A DNA stretch of 11,193 bases, taken from an uncultured Clostridia bacterium (GTDB lineage: Bacteria; Bacillota; Dehalobacteriia; UBA4068; JAAVYR01). The notes under the pieces are model-generated. The model was not told where the DNA came from. It did no database searches and worked only from the letters and a program-made list of their open reading frames with translations. Shown here one piece after another: positions 1 to 6,692 of the stretch; the stretch's first letter is position 1, and every line of letters starts with the position of its first letter. The position numbers and the translations under genes were made by a program. Location: positions 1-11,193 of the forward strand of contig CAMNVD010000034.1 in assembly GCA_946562005.1 (NCBI GenBank), given 5' to 3'.

Positions 1-252
1 CGTACTAAAGACGCCTTAGAAACAAAACTGGGAGCCCAAGGAAAGAGCATTATTCCTGCTGGTTTACCCGGTGTTGGTTCTGGGGCTGGGTACACGGAAA
101 CTTCCAATGGGTCCTACCACGGAACACGAAGGCGGGGATTGCTGCTTCCTGGGCCTAGCGTCGTTGTTGGCGGTAGTAAAAACTTAGCAGTTGCCACGGA
201 CTTTGCTTCTCGGTACGAAAGAAGTACTGATTACCTCCTAGGTGAACAGTAG
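1..252 (+). CDS. C-terminal fragment of an unidentified protein (cut by left edge)
   Basis: One frame stays open from base 1 to a TAG at 250-252 (83 codons), while the other two + frames hit stops within the first 20 bases. The peptide is rich in Gly, Ser and Arg, with segments such as GLPGVGSGAG and SYHGTRRRGLLLPGPSVVVG. I do not recognise a family. G+C is about 51% by hand count of the first 240 bases, higher than in the following gene (one line of it counts about 38%), so it may have a different origin. It lies upstream of and in the same direction as a WG-repeat lipoprotein gene. One possibility is the C-terminal tip of a large modular secreted protein, but nothing in these 83 residues proves that. 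The start lies outside the window. Confidence 0.45.
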   Translation, partial: RTKDALETKLGAQGKSIIPAGLPGVGSGAGYTETSNGSYHGTRRRGLLLPGPSVVVGGSKNLAVATDFASRYERSTDYLLGEQ

Positions 253-366
253 GGGTTAGAAGTAATAGGATGTTTTTTAGGCGGAAACCGTTGTTTAATG
301 GAACTTTTGTGCAGGGGGTTCGTCTATATGGATAAAGAGATTGTTGAATACTTTGTAAAGGATTGA
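253..366 (+). other. Short gap with possible mini-ORF abutting the next gene
   Basis: No gene of normal size fits here. After the TAG at 250-252 the same frame stays open to a TGA at 364-366 and contains ATGs at 298 and 328. The 328 ATG has a purine run (AGGGGG) just upstream and would encode the 12-residue peptide MDKEIVEYFVKD, whose stop directly abuts the GTG start of the next gene at 367. This could be a leader peptide giving translational coupling, the remnant of a decayed gene, or chance. No convincing promoter or terminator is seen. Confidence 0.25.
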
Positions 367-1812
367 GTGGATATGCGGCAATATTTTCCCAAAATTAAAT
401 GGCATCAGGGGTTAATAATGGCATTTATCGGCATTATGGTTTGTGCTTTATGTGGTTGTGATAATGAAGAAATTCAGTCAATAACGGATAACCGCACTTT
501 GGTCTTTGGAGAGACCCGAACTTATTGGGAGGATTTTATCCTGACGGGGGAAATCAAAGATTGGGACCAGCCGGTTGTCTTTGAAGAAAATGGTGGTTGG
601 GGTTTTAAAAACAATAAAACCGGTGAAGTGGTTGTGCCGCCAATCTATGATAACTATGACGCTTTTCACAATGGTCACGGGCGGGTGCGGGGCACTGTTA
701 ACGGCGAATACGGCTGGTATGATGTAGATATTCACGGCAATATTTTAGACTACGATATGATTAGCAGCTTTCATGCTGGTACGGCTATCGTGCGAAAAGA
801 TGATAAATATGGCGTGATTAACAGTGAAAGCCAGCTTATTGTGCCGCTGGTTTATGATGAGGTGTTTCCTTCTTATGTCTATGATGAGGAAACAGGTGCT
901 TCTAAGCGTTCTACTTATGCGGTGCGGGACGGCCAGTGGGTGAGACTGGATTTGGCGGAAGGTTACGAAGCAACTTATGAACCGAGCGTAGAGAGCAAGG
1001 AATATGACGCTATCTATAGTTTGGCAGATGCTCAAATCCTGGTTGTTAACGATATGCTCTTAGTCAATGGGAAGACTCAGACGAATACAACAGACTTTCC
1101 TATTTGTGCCTTAGATGGAGTGGAATTTGACTGTTACAGTAGGGATGGAAAAATCGGTCGCTATCCTTGTAAGCTGGAGGCTGGTCTTTATGAAGGTGAT
1201 ATTATGATTCGCCTGGTCGAAGGTGAGGGAGAAGAGAAACTGGAATACTTCGCCATCCTTGCTTCTGACATAGCACCATTAAAACTTATTCAAGAGGTTG
1301 CTGATACCGACCCATTTATGTCGGCGGTCAATGCGCATTTAGCTGCTAATGGCATTGAAAATACAAAAATTGAAGTGAGAAAGTGTCTCTCTGGAGACTT
1401 CTTGGGTGATGGCAAAATAGGGGTTCTTTTAGAAATCCGAGACGGTTATCGTGGAGATTCTGAGAATTTTTATGACCCTGATAGTGCGTTATGGAGAATG
1501 AGAAATTGGAAAGAAAAAGATTTTCAACGAGAAAAGATTGCCTTCCTCAATATGATACTCTATTTTCCTGACATCGAAAATTCAGAAGGGGCATTTGCTC
1601 TTAAAGCCAATATTTGGCAATATCCTTATGAAGACCATGAGATGACAGAGCATATCCATTTCGTTGCTGATGTAGATGGCGATGGGGCTATGGAAATCAT
1701 CATTGCTAATCAGTATTATGAATATTTAGACTATGCTCTCAGTGATATTTACTATGTGCAGAGTCATCCTATGGAACAGGCGTTTGGCAAAACCCATGGA
1801 ATGACAGAATAG
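367..1812 (+). CDS. WG-repeat lipoprotein of unknown function
   Basis: The 481-residue product starts with a lipoprotein signal: a basic stretch, a hydrophobic segment at about 16-29 and the lipobox LCGC with the lipidation Cys at 31. It is therefore probably anchored on the outer face of the cytoplasmic membrane. Residues about 70-200 hold three or four WG/KWG-type repeats (NGGWGF, EYGWYD, DDKYGV, DGQWVRL, with alternating 'vPPiYD' segments). The C-terminal third is different and has an acidic metal-binding-like loop DVDGDG at 435-440, as in FG-GAP/VCBS or EF-hand-like loops. The GTG at 367 has AAAGGA four bases upstream. The ATG at 373 (10 bases from that element) is an equally possible start and changes only two residues. 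WG-repeat proteins occur in many bacteria, some as partners of toxins, but no specific role can be assigned. The gene ends at a strong hairpin terminator. Confidence 0.85.
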   Translation: MDMRQYFPKIKWHQGLIMAFIGIMVCALCGCDNEEIQSITDNRTLVFGETRTYWEDFILTGEIKDWDQPVVFEENGGWGFKNNKTGEVVVPPIYDNYDAFHNGHGRVRGTVNGEYGWYDVDIHGNILDYDMISSFHAGTAIVRKDDKYGVINSESQLIVPLVYDEVFPSYVYDEETGASKRSTYAVRDGQWVRLDLAEGYEATYEPSVESKEYDAIYSLADAQILVVNDMLLVNGKTQTNTTDFPICALDGVEFDCYSRDGKIGRYPCKLEAGLYEGDIMIRLVEGEGEEKLEYFAILASDIAPLKLIQEVADTDPFMSAVNAHLAANGIENTKIEVRKCLSGDFLGDGKIGVLLEIRDGYRGDSENFYDPDSALWRMRNWKEKDFQREKIAFLNMILYFPDIENSEGAFALKANIWQYPYEDHEMTEHIHFVADVDGDGAMEIIIANQYYEYLDYALSDIYYVQSHPMEQAFGKTHGMTE

Positions 1813-1836
1813 TCTGAAGGTTTGACGATAATAAAA

Positions 1837-1869
1837 AGAGATTGCGATTTTACTCGTAATCTCTTTTTT
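1837..1869. terminator. Bidirectional intrinsic terminator between convergent genes
   Basis: AGAGATTGCGA (1837-1847) pairs with TCGTAATCTCT (1854-1864), an 11-bp stem with one G-U pair and a 6-base loop. It is followed by a T run to 1869 on the + strand and preceded by five A's (1833-1837), which gives a U run for the - strand. It lies between the convergent ends of the WG lipoprotein gene (+) and ypeB (-) and can serve both. Confidence 0.88.
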
Positions 1870-1881
1870 GTTTCCGGGAAG

Positions 1882-3372
1882 TTACATTGCCCAGCTGCCG
1901 CCGGGGGTGGAAATGATTTTGACGACATTGCGTTCTTCACCGGTGGTTGCGTCGATATAAACTACATAGTCTTCGTTGTTATAGATACCTTTGTATTCCC
2001 AAGTGAGGTATTCTTTGTCACCGTCTAAAGGAATGACTGTCAGCTGTTCTCCTGTGACTTGCAGCTTGGTTGGTACTTTCTCTCTTGCGCTATCTACAGA
2101 AACAGCTGGTGTTTCCAGGTTCCGTTCTTTATGGTTCATAAAATATTGGGCCGCCTCCAAGGCGATAATACGTCCATCATCCATAGCGACCTGTACTTTG
2201 ATTTGGTCTGGATAGAGGAGAATATCATTTTCTTTATAGGCAAAAGCGATGGTTAGCACATTGTTTTGGTTAATGGTATAAGTCTCTTGCATATTTTTAT
2301 AGCCCAGTTTTTCTAAAAATGCGTGGGCTTTGGCGATGCCTTCATCGGTGGTGAGATTGGTAGTTTCTGGTCGAGCGTAGTCCATGAACATAATGTTATG
2401 ACCGCCTGTTTTACTAATGTCAATGTGCAGCTGATGGGCGTTTTCCTCCTCGCCGCTTGTTACATCAAAGCAATAGACAGGAATCGTAGCTTCATTGCCG
2501 CTTTCTGCTTCTGTGATTTCATATTCTTTTTGGGGGTCTAGGCCGGGGAATTTCATAGCGATTTCTTTTGCCTGCGCCATAGAAATAGGTTCTCCTGTTA
2601 GGCCTTCTGGTTTTTTATTGACCATGTGGTCGGAAAAAGGACCATCGTAAATAAGGGTGGGGTATTCAATGCTGTCAGTTTTCAGGTCGTTGAAATTGGA
2701 GGCAGTGGATTCTGCCTGGTTTTCTTCTTGGTTTTCTCCCTGTTGAGCAGCTACTGTTGCGGCAGTATTGTTGTTTTTTTCTGGATTATCAACGTTATTT
2801 TTGCCCATACGGAGGTCGTTGTGGGCAGAAACAAAACGGAGCTCGCCGGAATTTACCTGCGCTTCAATTTGGTGTAATTCATCACTGACGGCGGCAATGT
2901 TTTTGCCTAGCGTGATGATATTTTGTTGCTGTTCCTCGGTAAGAGGGGTACCAGACATCGCTTGTTTAGACATGGCGCGGCAGTAATCCCCTGTATGATT
3001 TAAGAGGGTTTCTAGCTTATCAAACGCCTCATAGGAAAGGGGGAGCGCTGCTAGGTTGTCTTCTGCCATATTTGCCTGCCACCAGATGTCGGATAACAAT
3101 TGGCTGGTTTGGGCGGGGGAGGTAGTCATATCTACCTTGCTAGCAGAGACGGAAATATCTTCTACGTTAGCTAGCAGTTGATAAAAGCTTTGTTGGTATT
3201 CATTCTCTAAAAGTGTTTGATAGGTGCGGGTTTCTCGTTCTTTGGTAGTGCCCCAGAAAATGGCGATAGCAAATAGGGCAATGGCGAGCACCAGCATAAT
3301 TTTACCGGTGTGGTTTGTTTCTTGTCTGTTATCCATATTGGTATCTATATTAGTATCTATATTAGTATCCAT
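1882..3372 (-). CDS. ypeB: YpeB, spore germination protein
   Basis: YpeB is needed for stable incorporation and control of the cortex-lytic enzyme SleB in the dormant spore of Bacillus. The 496-residue product has one N-terminal membrane segment (about 24-40). A helical coiled-coil-prone region follows (about 48-185), then a low-complexity Asn/Gln/Glu linker (about 192-225). The family hallmark LIYDGPFSDH lies at 240-249. The C-terminal half matches the repeated PepSY-like modules of YpeB. The protein is probably tethered at the inner forespore membrane facing the cortex. It is the second gene of a sleB-ypeB pair, 30 bases after sleB, the usual order. GGAGG at 3383-3387 supports the start, although the spacing of about 10 bases is long. 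The first 13 residues are encoded by a 12-bp tandem repeat, so Met13 is an alternative start, but it lacks an SD. Confidence 0.93.
   Translation of the reverse strand: MDTNIDTNIDTNMDNRQETNHTGKIMLVLAIALFAIAIFWGTTKERETRTYQTLLENEYQQSFYQLLANVEDISVSASKVDMTTSPAQTSQLLSDIWWQANMAEDNLAALPLSYEAFDKLETLLNHTGDYCRAMSKQAMSGTPLTEEQQQNIITLGKNIAAVSDELHQIEAQVNSGELRFVSAHNDLRMGKNNVDNPEKNNNTAATVAAQQGENQEENQAESTASNFNDLKTDSIEYPTLIYDGPFSDHMVNKKPEGLTGEPISMAQAKEIAMKFPGLDPQKEYEITEAESGNEATIPVYCFDVTSGEEENAHQLHIDISKTGGHNIMFMDYARPETTNLTTDEGIAKAHAFLEKLGYKNMQETYTINQNNVLTIAFAYKENDILLYPDQIKVQVAMDDGRIIALEAAQYFMNHKERNLETPAVSVDSAREKVPTKLQVTGEQLTVIPLDGDKEYLTWEYKGIYNNEDYVVYIDATTGEERNVVKIISTPGGSWAM
3334..3369 (-). repeat. 12-bp tandem repeat (3 copies) at the 5' end of ypeB
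   Basis: Read on the coding strand, two exact copies of GATACTAATATA are followed by GATACCAATATG, giving the peptide (DTNI)2-DTNM right after the start Met. The unit is a multiple of three, so gain or loss of copies would change only the length of the cytoplasmic N-terminus and not the frame. Confidence 0.9.
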
Positions 3373-3402
3373 GGGCTTAAGACCTCCCTTTGCATTATTT
3401 TA

Positions 3403-4314
3403 TTATTTACTAAAGACGTGCTTGCCAAAGCGCATGATAGGTGTGAGACGTTGTATCCAGGCGCTGGTAGAGGTATCTGGATTCCAGAAATAAAGGCAGC
3501 CATAAGTGGGGTCCCAGCCGTTTAGGGCGTCGTTGGCGGCTTTTACGGAGTCGGACCCGGGGGTGTTATTCATTCTGCCGTTATACACGGAGGAAATAGC
3601 ATTTTTCTGATAAATCACGCCGCTCAAGGTGTTGGGAAACTGAGGACTTTCGATGCGATTTAGGAGCACGGCTGCCACGGCAACCTTACCGATGTACGGC
3701 TCACCTTCTGCTTCGGCATGAATCACTCTTGCAAGTAAGTCGGAATCATCCTTGTTGGATACTCCTGCTGTATTTGTTTTTTTATCAGCGGCACCAGGGG
3801 AGATGCCAAGAGCAGCAAAAGTTTTTGTGCCTACAATGCCGTCAGCGGGTAGATTATTATTTTTTTGAAATTTAATGACTGCGTCTTTGGTACCTTGTCC
3901 GAAAATGCCGTCAGCATTGCCACTATAATAGCCCCAGGTCTTCAACTTTTGCTGTACTTCCTTTACTTTATTGCCCTGGTCGCCTTGGCGTAGGGTTGCA
4001 CTTGTGCTAGAACTGTTACCGATGCCTAGGGCAGAAAGGGTAGCGGACCCGGCTACACCGTCGGCAGTGAGGCCTTTTGCTTTTTGGAATTTTATCACAG
4101 CGTTTTTGGTGTTTGTACCGAATACACCATCTACACTACCAGAATAATAACCTAAATCCTTTAGTTTTTGCTGGACCTGTTTGACTGTAGTGCCGCTTGA
4201 ACCTTGTTTTACTGTTTCGCTGACAGTTGTCACTGCTGGAAAGAGCGTCGCTGCTCCCAGACTAAATAATAGACAACTGCAAAGAATAAAGATGAACCGT
4301 TTATTTTTTTTCAT
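3403..4314 (-). CDS. sleB: SleB, spore cortex-lytic enzyme
   Basis: SleB is a lytic transglycosylase that degrades muramic-delta-lactam-containing cortex peptidoglycan during germination. The 303-residue product has a signal peptide (basic MKKNKR, hydrophobic to about residue 27). Two tandem PG_binding_1 modules follow at about 36-97 and 106-170, each with the D-G-x-x-G-x-x-T-x-x-A-x-x-x-F-Q pattern. A Ser/Thr/Lys linker leads to a Hydrolase_2 domain (about 195-302). The motif IHAEAEGEPYIGKVAVAAVL contains the expected catalytic Glu201, and YFWNP with the C-terminal R-x-G-x-H-x-F closes the fold. The Bacillus enzyme has a single binding module, so the duplicated module is a small variation. 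An AGGAGG site precedes the ATG. ypeB follows in the same operon. Expression is expected in the forespore under sigma-G. A CATAATG -10-like sequence is seen at 4350-4356 but no matching -35, so I call no promoter. Confidence 0.95.
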   Translation of the reverse strand: MKKNKRFIFILCSCLLFSLGAATLFPAVTTVSETVKQGSSGTTVKQVQQKLKDLGYYSGSVDGVFGTNTKNAVIKFQKAKGLTADGVAGSATLSALGIGNSSSTSATLRQGDQGNKVKEVQQKLKTWGYYSGNADGIFGQGTKDAVIKFQKNNNLPADGIVGTKTFAALGISPGAADKKTNTAGVSNKDDSDLLARVIHAEAEGEPYIGKVAVAAVLLNRIESPQFPNTLSGVIYQKNAISSVYNGRMNNTPGSDSVKAANDALNGWDPTYGCLYFWNPDTSTSAWIQRLTPIMRFGKHVFSK

Positions 4315-4337
4315 AAGGAAACCTCCTGATTTTGATT

Positions 4338-4356
4338 TTCAATGACAATCATTATG
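4338..4356. promoter_or_regulatory. Fur-box-like sequence upstream of sleB (tentative)
   Basis: The 19-mer TTCAATGACAATCATTATG matches the classical Fur consensus GATAATGATAATCATTATC at 14 of 19 positions by eye. It overlaps a sigma-G-like -10 (CATAATG on the - strand), 24-42 bases before the sleB start. AT-rich promoter DNA can resemble such boxes by chance, and Fur control of sleB is not established. Confidence 0.22.
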
Positions 4357-4361
4357 CGGAT

Positions 4362-4383
4362 ATTTTTCCCAAGGTGGAAAAAT
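4362..4383. repeat. 8-bp inverted repeat upstream of sleB
   Basis: ATTTTTCC (4362-4369) and GGAAAAAT (4376-4383) form perfect inverted arms around CAAGGT. No adequate U run follows on either strand, so a terminator is unlikely. An operator or a leader hairpin for sleB is possible. Confidence 0.4.
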
Positions 4384-4520
4384 TTATACAGAATAAAAAC
4401 CAGGACTTGTGAAAAAAGACTAGATTTTTTTGTAGAATTTTAGTATAATTTAGGGGTAGTCCATGGCACCTTTTGCGAAATAGGGCATATAATAATTTTG
4501 TAAAAGTTAGAAAACAACTC

Positions 4521-4549
4521 TTGCAAAAGTAGGCAAATAGTGATATACT
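4521..4549 (+). promoter_or_regulatory. Sigma-A promoter of the tRNA unit
   Basis: TTGCAA (-35, 4521-4526), a 17-base spacer and TATACT (-10, 4544-4549) place the transcription start near 4556, a few bases before the tRNA-Cys 5' end at 4563. The same TTGCAA -35 is used in the riboswitch and hrb promoters further right. Confidence 0.8.
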
Positions 4550-4562
4550 ATCCTAGCAATCA

Positions 4563-4636
4563 GGCGCCATAGCCAAGTGGTAAGGCAGAGGACTGCAACT
4601 CCTTTACCCCCAGTTCAAATCTGGGTGGCGCCTCCA
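4563..4636 (+). tRNA. tRNA-Cys (anticodon GCA)
   Basis: The cloverleaf is complete: the acceptor GGCGCCA pairs with TGGCGCC (4626-4632), the anticodon loop is CTGCAAC with GCA, and the T loop is TTCAAAT. The discriminator base is T, typical of tRNA-Cys, and CCA is encoded at 4634-4636. It is the first gene of a two-tRNA transcript, four bases from tRNA-Leu. Confidence 0.97.
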
Positions 4637-4640
4637 ATAT

Positions 4641-4728
4641 GCCGGAGTGGCGGAATAGGCAGACGCACAGGACTTAAAATCCTGCGGGAGATGATCCCGT
4701 ACCGGTTCGACCCCGGTTTCCGGCACCA
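4641..4728 (+). tRNA. tRNA-Leu (anticodon UAA)
   Basis: This is an 88-base class II tRNA with a long variable arm (GCGGGAGATGATCCCGT region). The acceptor GCCGGAG pairs with TTCCGGC, with one G-U pair. The anticodon loop CTTAAAA contains TAA and the T arm is CCGG-TTCGACC-CCGG. The discriminator is A and CCA is encoded. It is co-transcribed with tRNA-Cys and followed by a terminator. Confidence 0.97.
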
Positions 4729-4734
4729 AAAGAA

Positions 4735-4772
4735 CCCCTGGTATCTTAGTTGATACTAGGGGGCTTTTTTTT
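4735..4772 (+). terminator. Intrinsic terminator of the tRNA unit
   Basis: CCCCTGGTATC (4735-4745) pairs with GATACTAGGGG (4752-4762) around the loop TTAGTT, an 11-bp stem with one G-U pair. A run of eight T's follows at 4765-4772. On the opposite strand only a short T run follows, so service to the - strand gene at 4797 would be weak. Confidence 0.9.
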
Positions 4773-4777
4773 GTAAA

Positions 4778-4792
4778 GTACACACTGTGTAC
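4778..4792. repeat. 7-bp palindrome GTACACA-C-TGTGTAC
   Basis: The perfect inverted repeat has a single central base and lies between the tRNA terminator and the stop codon of the - strand gene. It is too short and lacks a U tract for a terminator. A protein-binding site is possible, but its position downstream of both genes gives it no obvious role. Confidence 0.45.
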
Positions 4793-4796
4793 ACAT

Positions 4797-5516
4797 TTAT
4801 AATTGGAGACTGCCATCTTCATTTTGTATGGGAGTATAAATACCTAGGTAGTCTTTGGTCTGTTGTGATTTGGGAATGGTGGCAAGTTCTTTTTTTAGTT
4901 TTGTTATATATCTATTGTTGTTGCCTTTCCAGTATATTGGCTCGGCGTTGAGAATAATAGTTTGCGGTATGTTTCCTTGGCTTGATAGATAGCTAATGAC
5001 AAAAAATGTTTTTATTTTGGTATTATTAAGTGCTGTCATACCGCCTAAAACTGCGCCTGTCGAACCAAGAAGTAAAGCGCCGACAGTGCTTCTGAGAAAA
5101 AGAGATTTGTTTTTTATTTCTTCTTTTGTAACAAAATCTGCTTTTAAGATGTTCGCAGCATTTATTTTATAAGTTTGGATAATTTCATCTGCCTTAAATG
5201 GGTTTAATTTTACCTTATTGATTTCTAGAAAATGATTATTTAATTTTAGTACAATAGCGTCAGTGTCTTTTACATCTGTGCCGAGCCCACTTATATGATA
5301 AAATAAATTCTTATCTGGAGTTATATGATAATCTTCCTTATTAGCTGCAAAGGTTAATATGATTAGGCAGCATACTAAAAAACAAAGTGTAAAAGTGGAT
5401 AAAGAAATAAATAAAGAAAACCCTAAATCGCTGTCGGAGGATATACCAGCCCAAAAAAATAACAAGGCCGGACAAGAGGAAATTATTATTGATGTAAAAG
5501 CTTGTTTTCTAGACAT
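4797..5516 (-). CDS. Unrecognised membrane protein with glycine-zipper-like segment
   Basis: The 239-residue product has two N-terminal membrane segments, about residues 8-24 and 33-58 from the chosen start. A soluble stretch with many Lys, Asp and Asn follows, then a Gly/Ala-rich hydrophobic segment (VGALLLGSTGAVLGGMTAL) of glycine-zipper type. A polar tail contains a possible strand-rich domain (KTFFVISYLS, IPQTIILNAEP). No family is recognised. The frame reaches an earlier ATG at 5561, but that codon overlaps the -10 of a good promoter (5560-5587) and lacks an SD. The ATG at 5516 has GGAG 11 bases upstream and is preferred. It is monocistronic. The DNA is more AT-rich than its neighbours, which would fit an accessory gene, but no mobile element is seen beside it apart from the adjacent tRNA genes. 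Confidence 0.7.
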   Translation of the reverse strand: MSRKQAFTSIIISSCPALLFFWAGISSDSDLGFSLFISLSTFTLCFLVCCLIILTFAANKEDYHITPDKNLFYHISGLGTDVKDTDAIVLKLNNHFLEINKVKLNPFKADEIIQTYKINAANILKADFVTKEEIKNKSLFLRSTVGALLLGSTGAVLGGMTALNNTKIKTFFVISYLSSQGNIPQTIILNAEPIYWKGNNNRYITKLKKELATIPKSQQTKDYLGIYTPIQNEDGSLQL

Positions 5517-5559
5517 ATGTTTAAAATCTCCAAGTATTAGCGTCTTTGGGTATGAAATC

Positions 5560-5587
5560 ATTGTAAATAAAATGGTGTCTTTATCAA
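5560..5587 (-). promoter_or_regulatory. Sigma-A promoter for the membrane-protein gene
   Basis: Read on the - strand: TTGATA (5587-5582), a 16-base spacer and TACAAT (5565-5560). The -10 covers the first bases of the upstream in-frame ATG, so transcripts starting near 5553 would begin inside the longer ORF. This argues for the start at 5516. Confidence 0.6.
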
Positions 5588-5829
5588 TGCGATGACAATC
5601 CTTTCTACATATAATACGATATTGTTACTGTAAATCCTCTTAACCTTTGGTAAGGATTACCATTGTCCCTGTAGATGTTTTTCTCCCCAAATAAAATAAT
5701 AGGAAAAAGTTTGTAAAACGATGCGCTGATTTGTGCTAAAATAAGAATAGCTGAAAAATCATTATTTCTTTTTATGCTTTGTATTATCGTCTGGCTTAAT
5801 GTTTTTATTGGCAATGAGGAGATTGTTTT
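5588..5829. other. Intergenic region without a supported gene
   Basis: Together with 5517-5587 this makes about 310 bases between divergent genes. It is AT-rich. A short hairpin (AATCCT 5633-5638 with AGGATT 5653-5658) has no U tract. A - strand frame across 5605-5862 has no coding character and runs into ogt. A promoter for ogt must lie here, but I see no convincing -35/-10 pair. Confidence 0.5.
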
Positions 5830-6357
5830 ATGGATTATGCTACATATACGACAAATTATCAATCACCTTTAGGACCGATGCTTCTTGCTGCAGACGAAAA
5901 GGGGCTAATCGGTGTCTGGTTTGAGGGGCAGAAGTACTATGCCCAGGGGCTTAGTGGGAAAGCTGTGTTGCGTGAGACGTTGGCCTTAGCTGAGGCAAAG
6001 CGTTGGTTGGATATTTATTTTAGGGGAGAAGTGCCTAACTTTATGCCGAGGATTCATATGCTGGGTACACCTTTTCAAATCTCTGTTTGGCAAATATTAC
6101 AGCAGATTTCTTGCGGTGAGACGATAACCTATGGTGATATTGCCGCCCAATATGCAGCAGAAAAGGGCCTTCCTCATATGTCTGCCCAGGCAGTAGGAAA
6201 TGCAGTGGGACATAATAAAATTTCCATTCTGATTCCTTGCCATCGAGTGGTAGGAGCTAATGGTAGCCTGACAGGTTATGCTGGTGGTATAGATAAAAAG
6301 CGCCGTTTGCTGGAGATAGAGGGGGTAGATATGTGTGGATTATTTATTCCTAGGTGA
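5830..6357 (+). CDS. ogt: Methylated-DNA-protein-cysteine S-methyltransferase (Ogt/MGMT)
   Basis: This suicide repair protein moves the alkyl group from O6-alkylguanine (and O4-alkylthymine) to its own Cys. The 175 residues contain an N-terminal ribonuclease-like domain (about 4-78) and the C-terminal DNA-binding/active-site domain (about 80-165). The active-site motif IPCHRVVG places the acceptor at Cys137, followed by GSLTGYAGG. In human MGMT the helix before it carries the Arg finger (ARAVG); here the same place reads AQAVG, with Gln. I recall this as common in Firmicutes homologues, so it is not evidence of inactivity. GAGGAG lies seven bases before the ATG. The gene overlaps the start of a second, shorter alkyltransferase-family gene by 23 bases, so the two are probably co-translated. 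Confidence 0.95.
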   Translation: MDYATYTTNYQSPLGPMLLAADEKGLIGVWFEGQKYYAQGLSGKAVLRETLALAEAKRWLDIYFRGEVPNFMPRIHMLGTPFQISVWQILQQISCGETITYGDIAAQYAAEKGLPHMSAQAVGNAVGHNKISILIPCHRVVGANGSLTGYAGGIDKKRRLLEIEGVDMCGLFIPR

Positions 6358-6685
6358 AAAACAGCTTCCGGCTAGGAAAAAGACTGTTTTGCAGAAAGAT
6401 CTAATTTATAAAATTCTTTCTGTGGTGGCGGCAATTCCTAAAGGTAAAGTTGCTTCTTATGGTCAGATTGCCCGATTAGTTGGTAAAGAGCGAAATGCAA
6501 GACTAGTGGGTCGAGTTCTTAGTCAGGCGCAGCATTATGGAGAATATCCTTGTCATCGTGTGGTAAATCATGCCGGCAGATTCGTGCCTGGCTGGGCAGA
6601 GCAAGGTGCTTTGTTGCAGCAAGAAGGCGTTGTCCTAAAAGATGAAAATCATGTGGATATGAAAAAATATCAGTGGGAAATATAG
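6335..6685 (+). CDS. Short MGMT-family protein (ATL/COG3695 type) with intact active Cys
   Basis: The 116-residue protein has only the DNA-binding domain of the alkyltransferase fold: the IPKGKVASYGQIARLVG helix-turn-helix at about 34-50 and YPCHRVVNHAG with Cys at 73. The tail GWAEQGALLQQEGV is typical of the COG3695 subgroup. Classical alkyltransferase-like (ATL) proteins replace the Cys (PWHR) and only flag lesions for excision repair. Here PCHR is kept, so it may be a true small transferase or a Cys-bearing ATL. The GTG at 6335 follows GAGGGGGTA by seven bases and sits inside the end of ogt in another frame, which suggests translational coupling. The first 18 or so residues are longer than usual, so a later non-ATG start (TTG near 6390) is a weaker alternative. 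A hairpin terminator follows. Confidence 0.88.
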   Translation: MDYLFLGEKQLPARKKTVLQKDLIYKILSVVAAIPKGKVASYGQIARLVGKERNARLVGRVLSQAQHYGEYPCHRVVNHAGRFVPGWAEQGALLQQEGVVLKDENHVDMKKYQWEI

Positions 6686-6692
6686 AGATAAA

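Noticed and set aside
1822..2986. Several + strand frames opposite ypeB
   Set aside because: They are antisense shadows without SD sites inside a well-supported YpeB coding region.
3334..3369. CRISPR or minisatellite array
   Set aside because: Only three direct 12-bp units without spacers, inside the ypeB reading frame; it is a short coding repeat.
4604..4822. 72-codon - strand frame overlapping both tRNA genes
   Set aside because: It is the antisense of tRNA-Leu and the end of tRNA-Cys. Peptides with the PETGVEPVRDHLPQDFKSC pattern are a well-known spurious translation of tRNA-Leu antisense DNA.
5605..5862. 85-codon - strand frame upstream of and into ogt
   Set aside because: No SD, no family resemblance, and it overlaps the start of ogt on the other strand; AT-rich intergenic DNA explains it.
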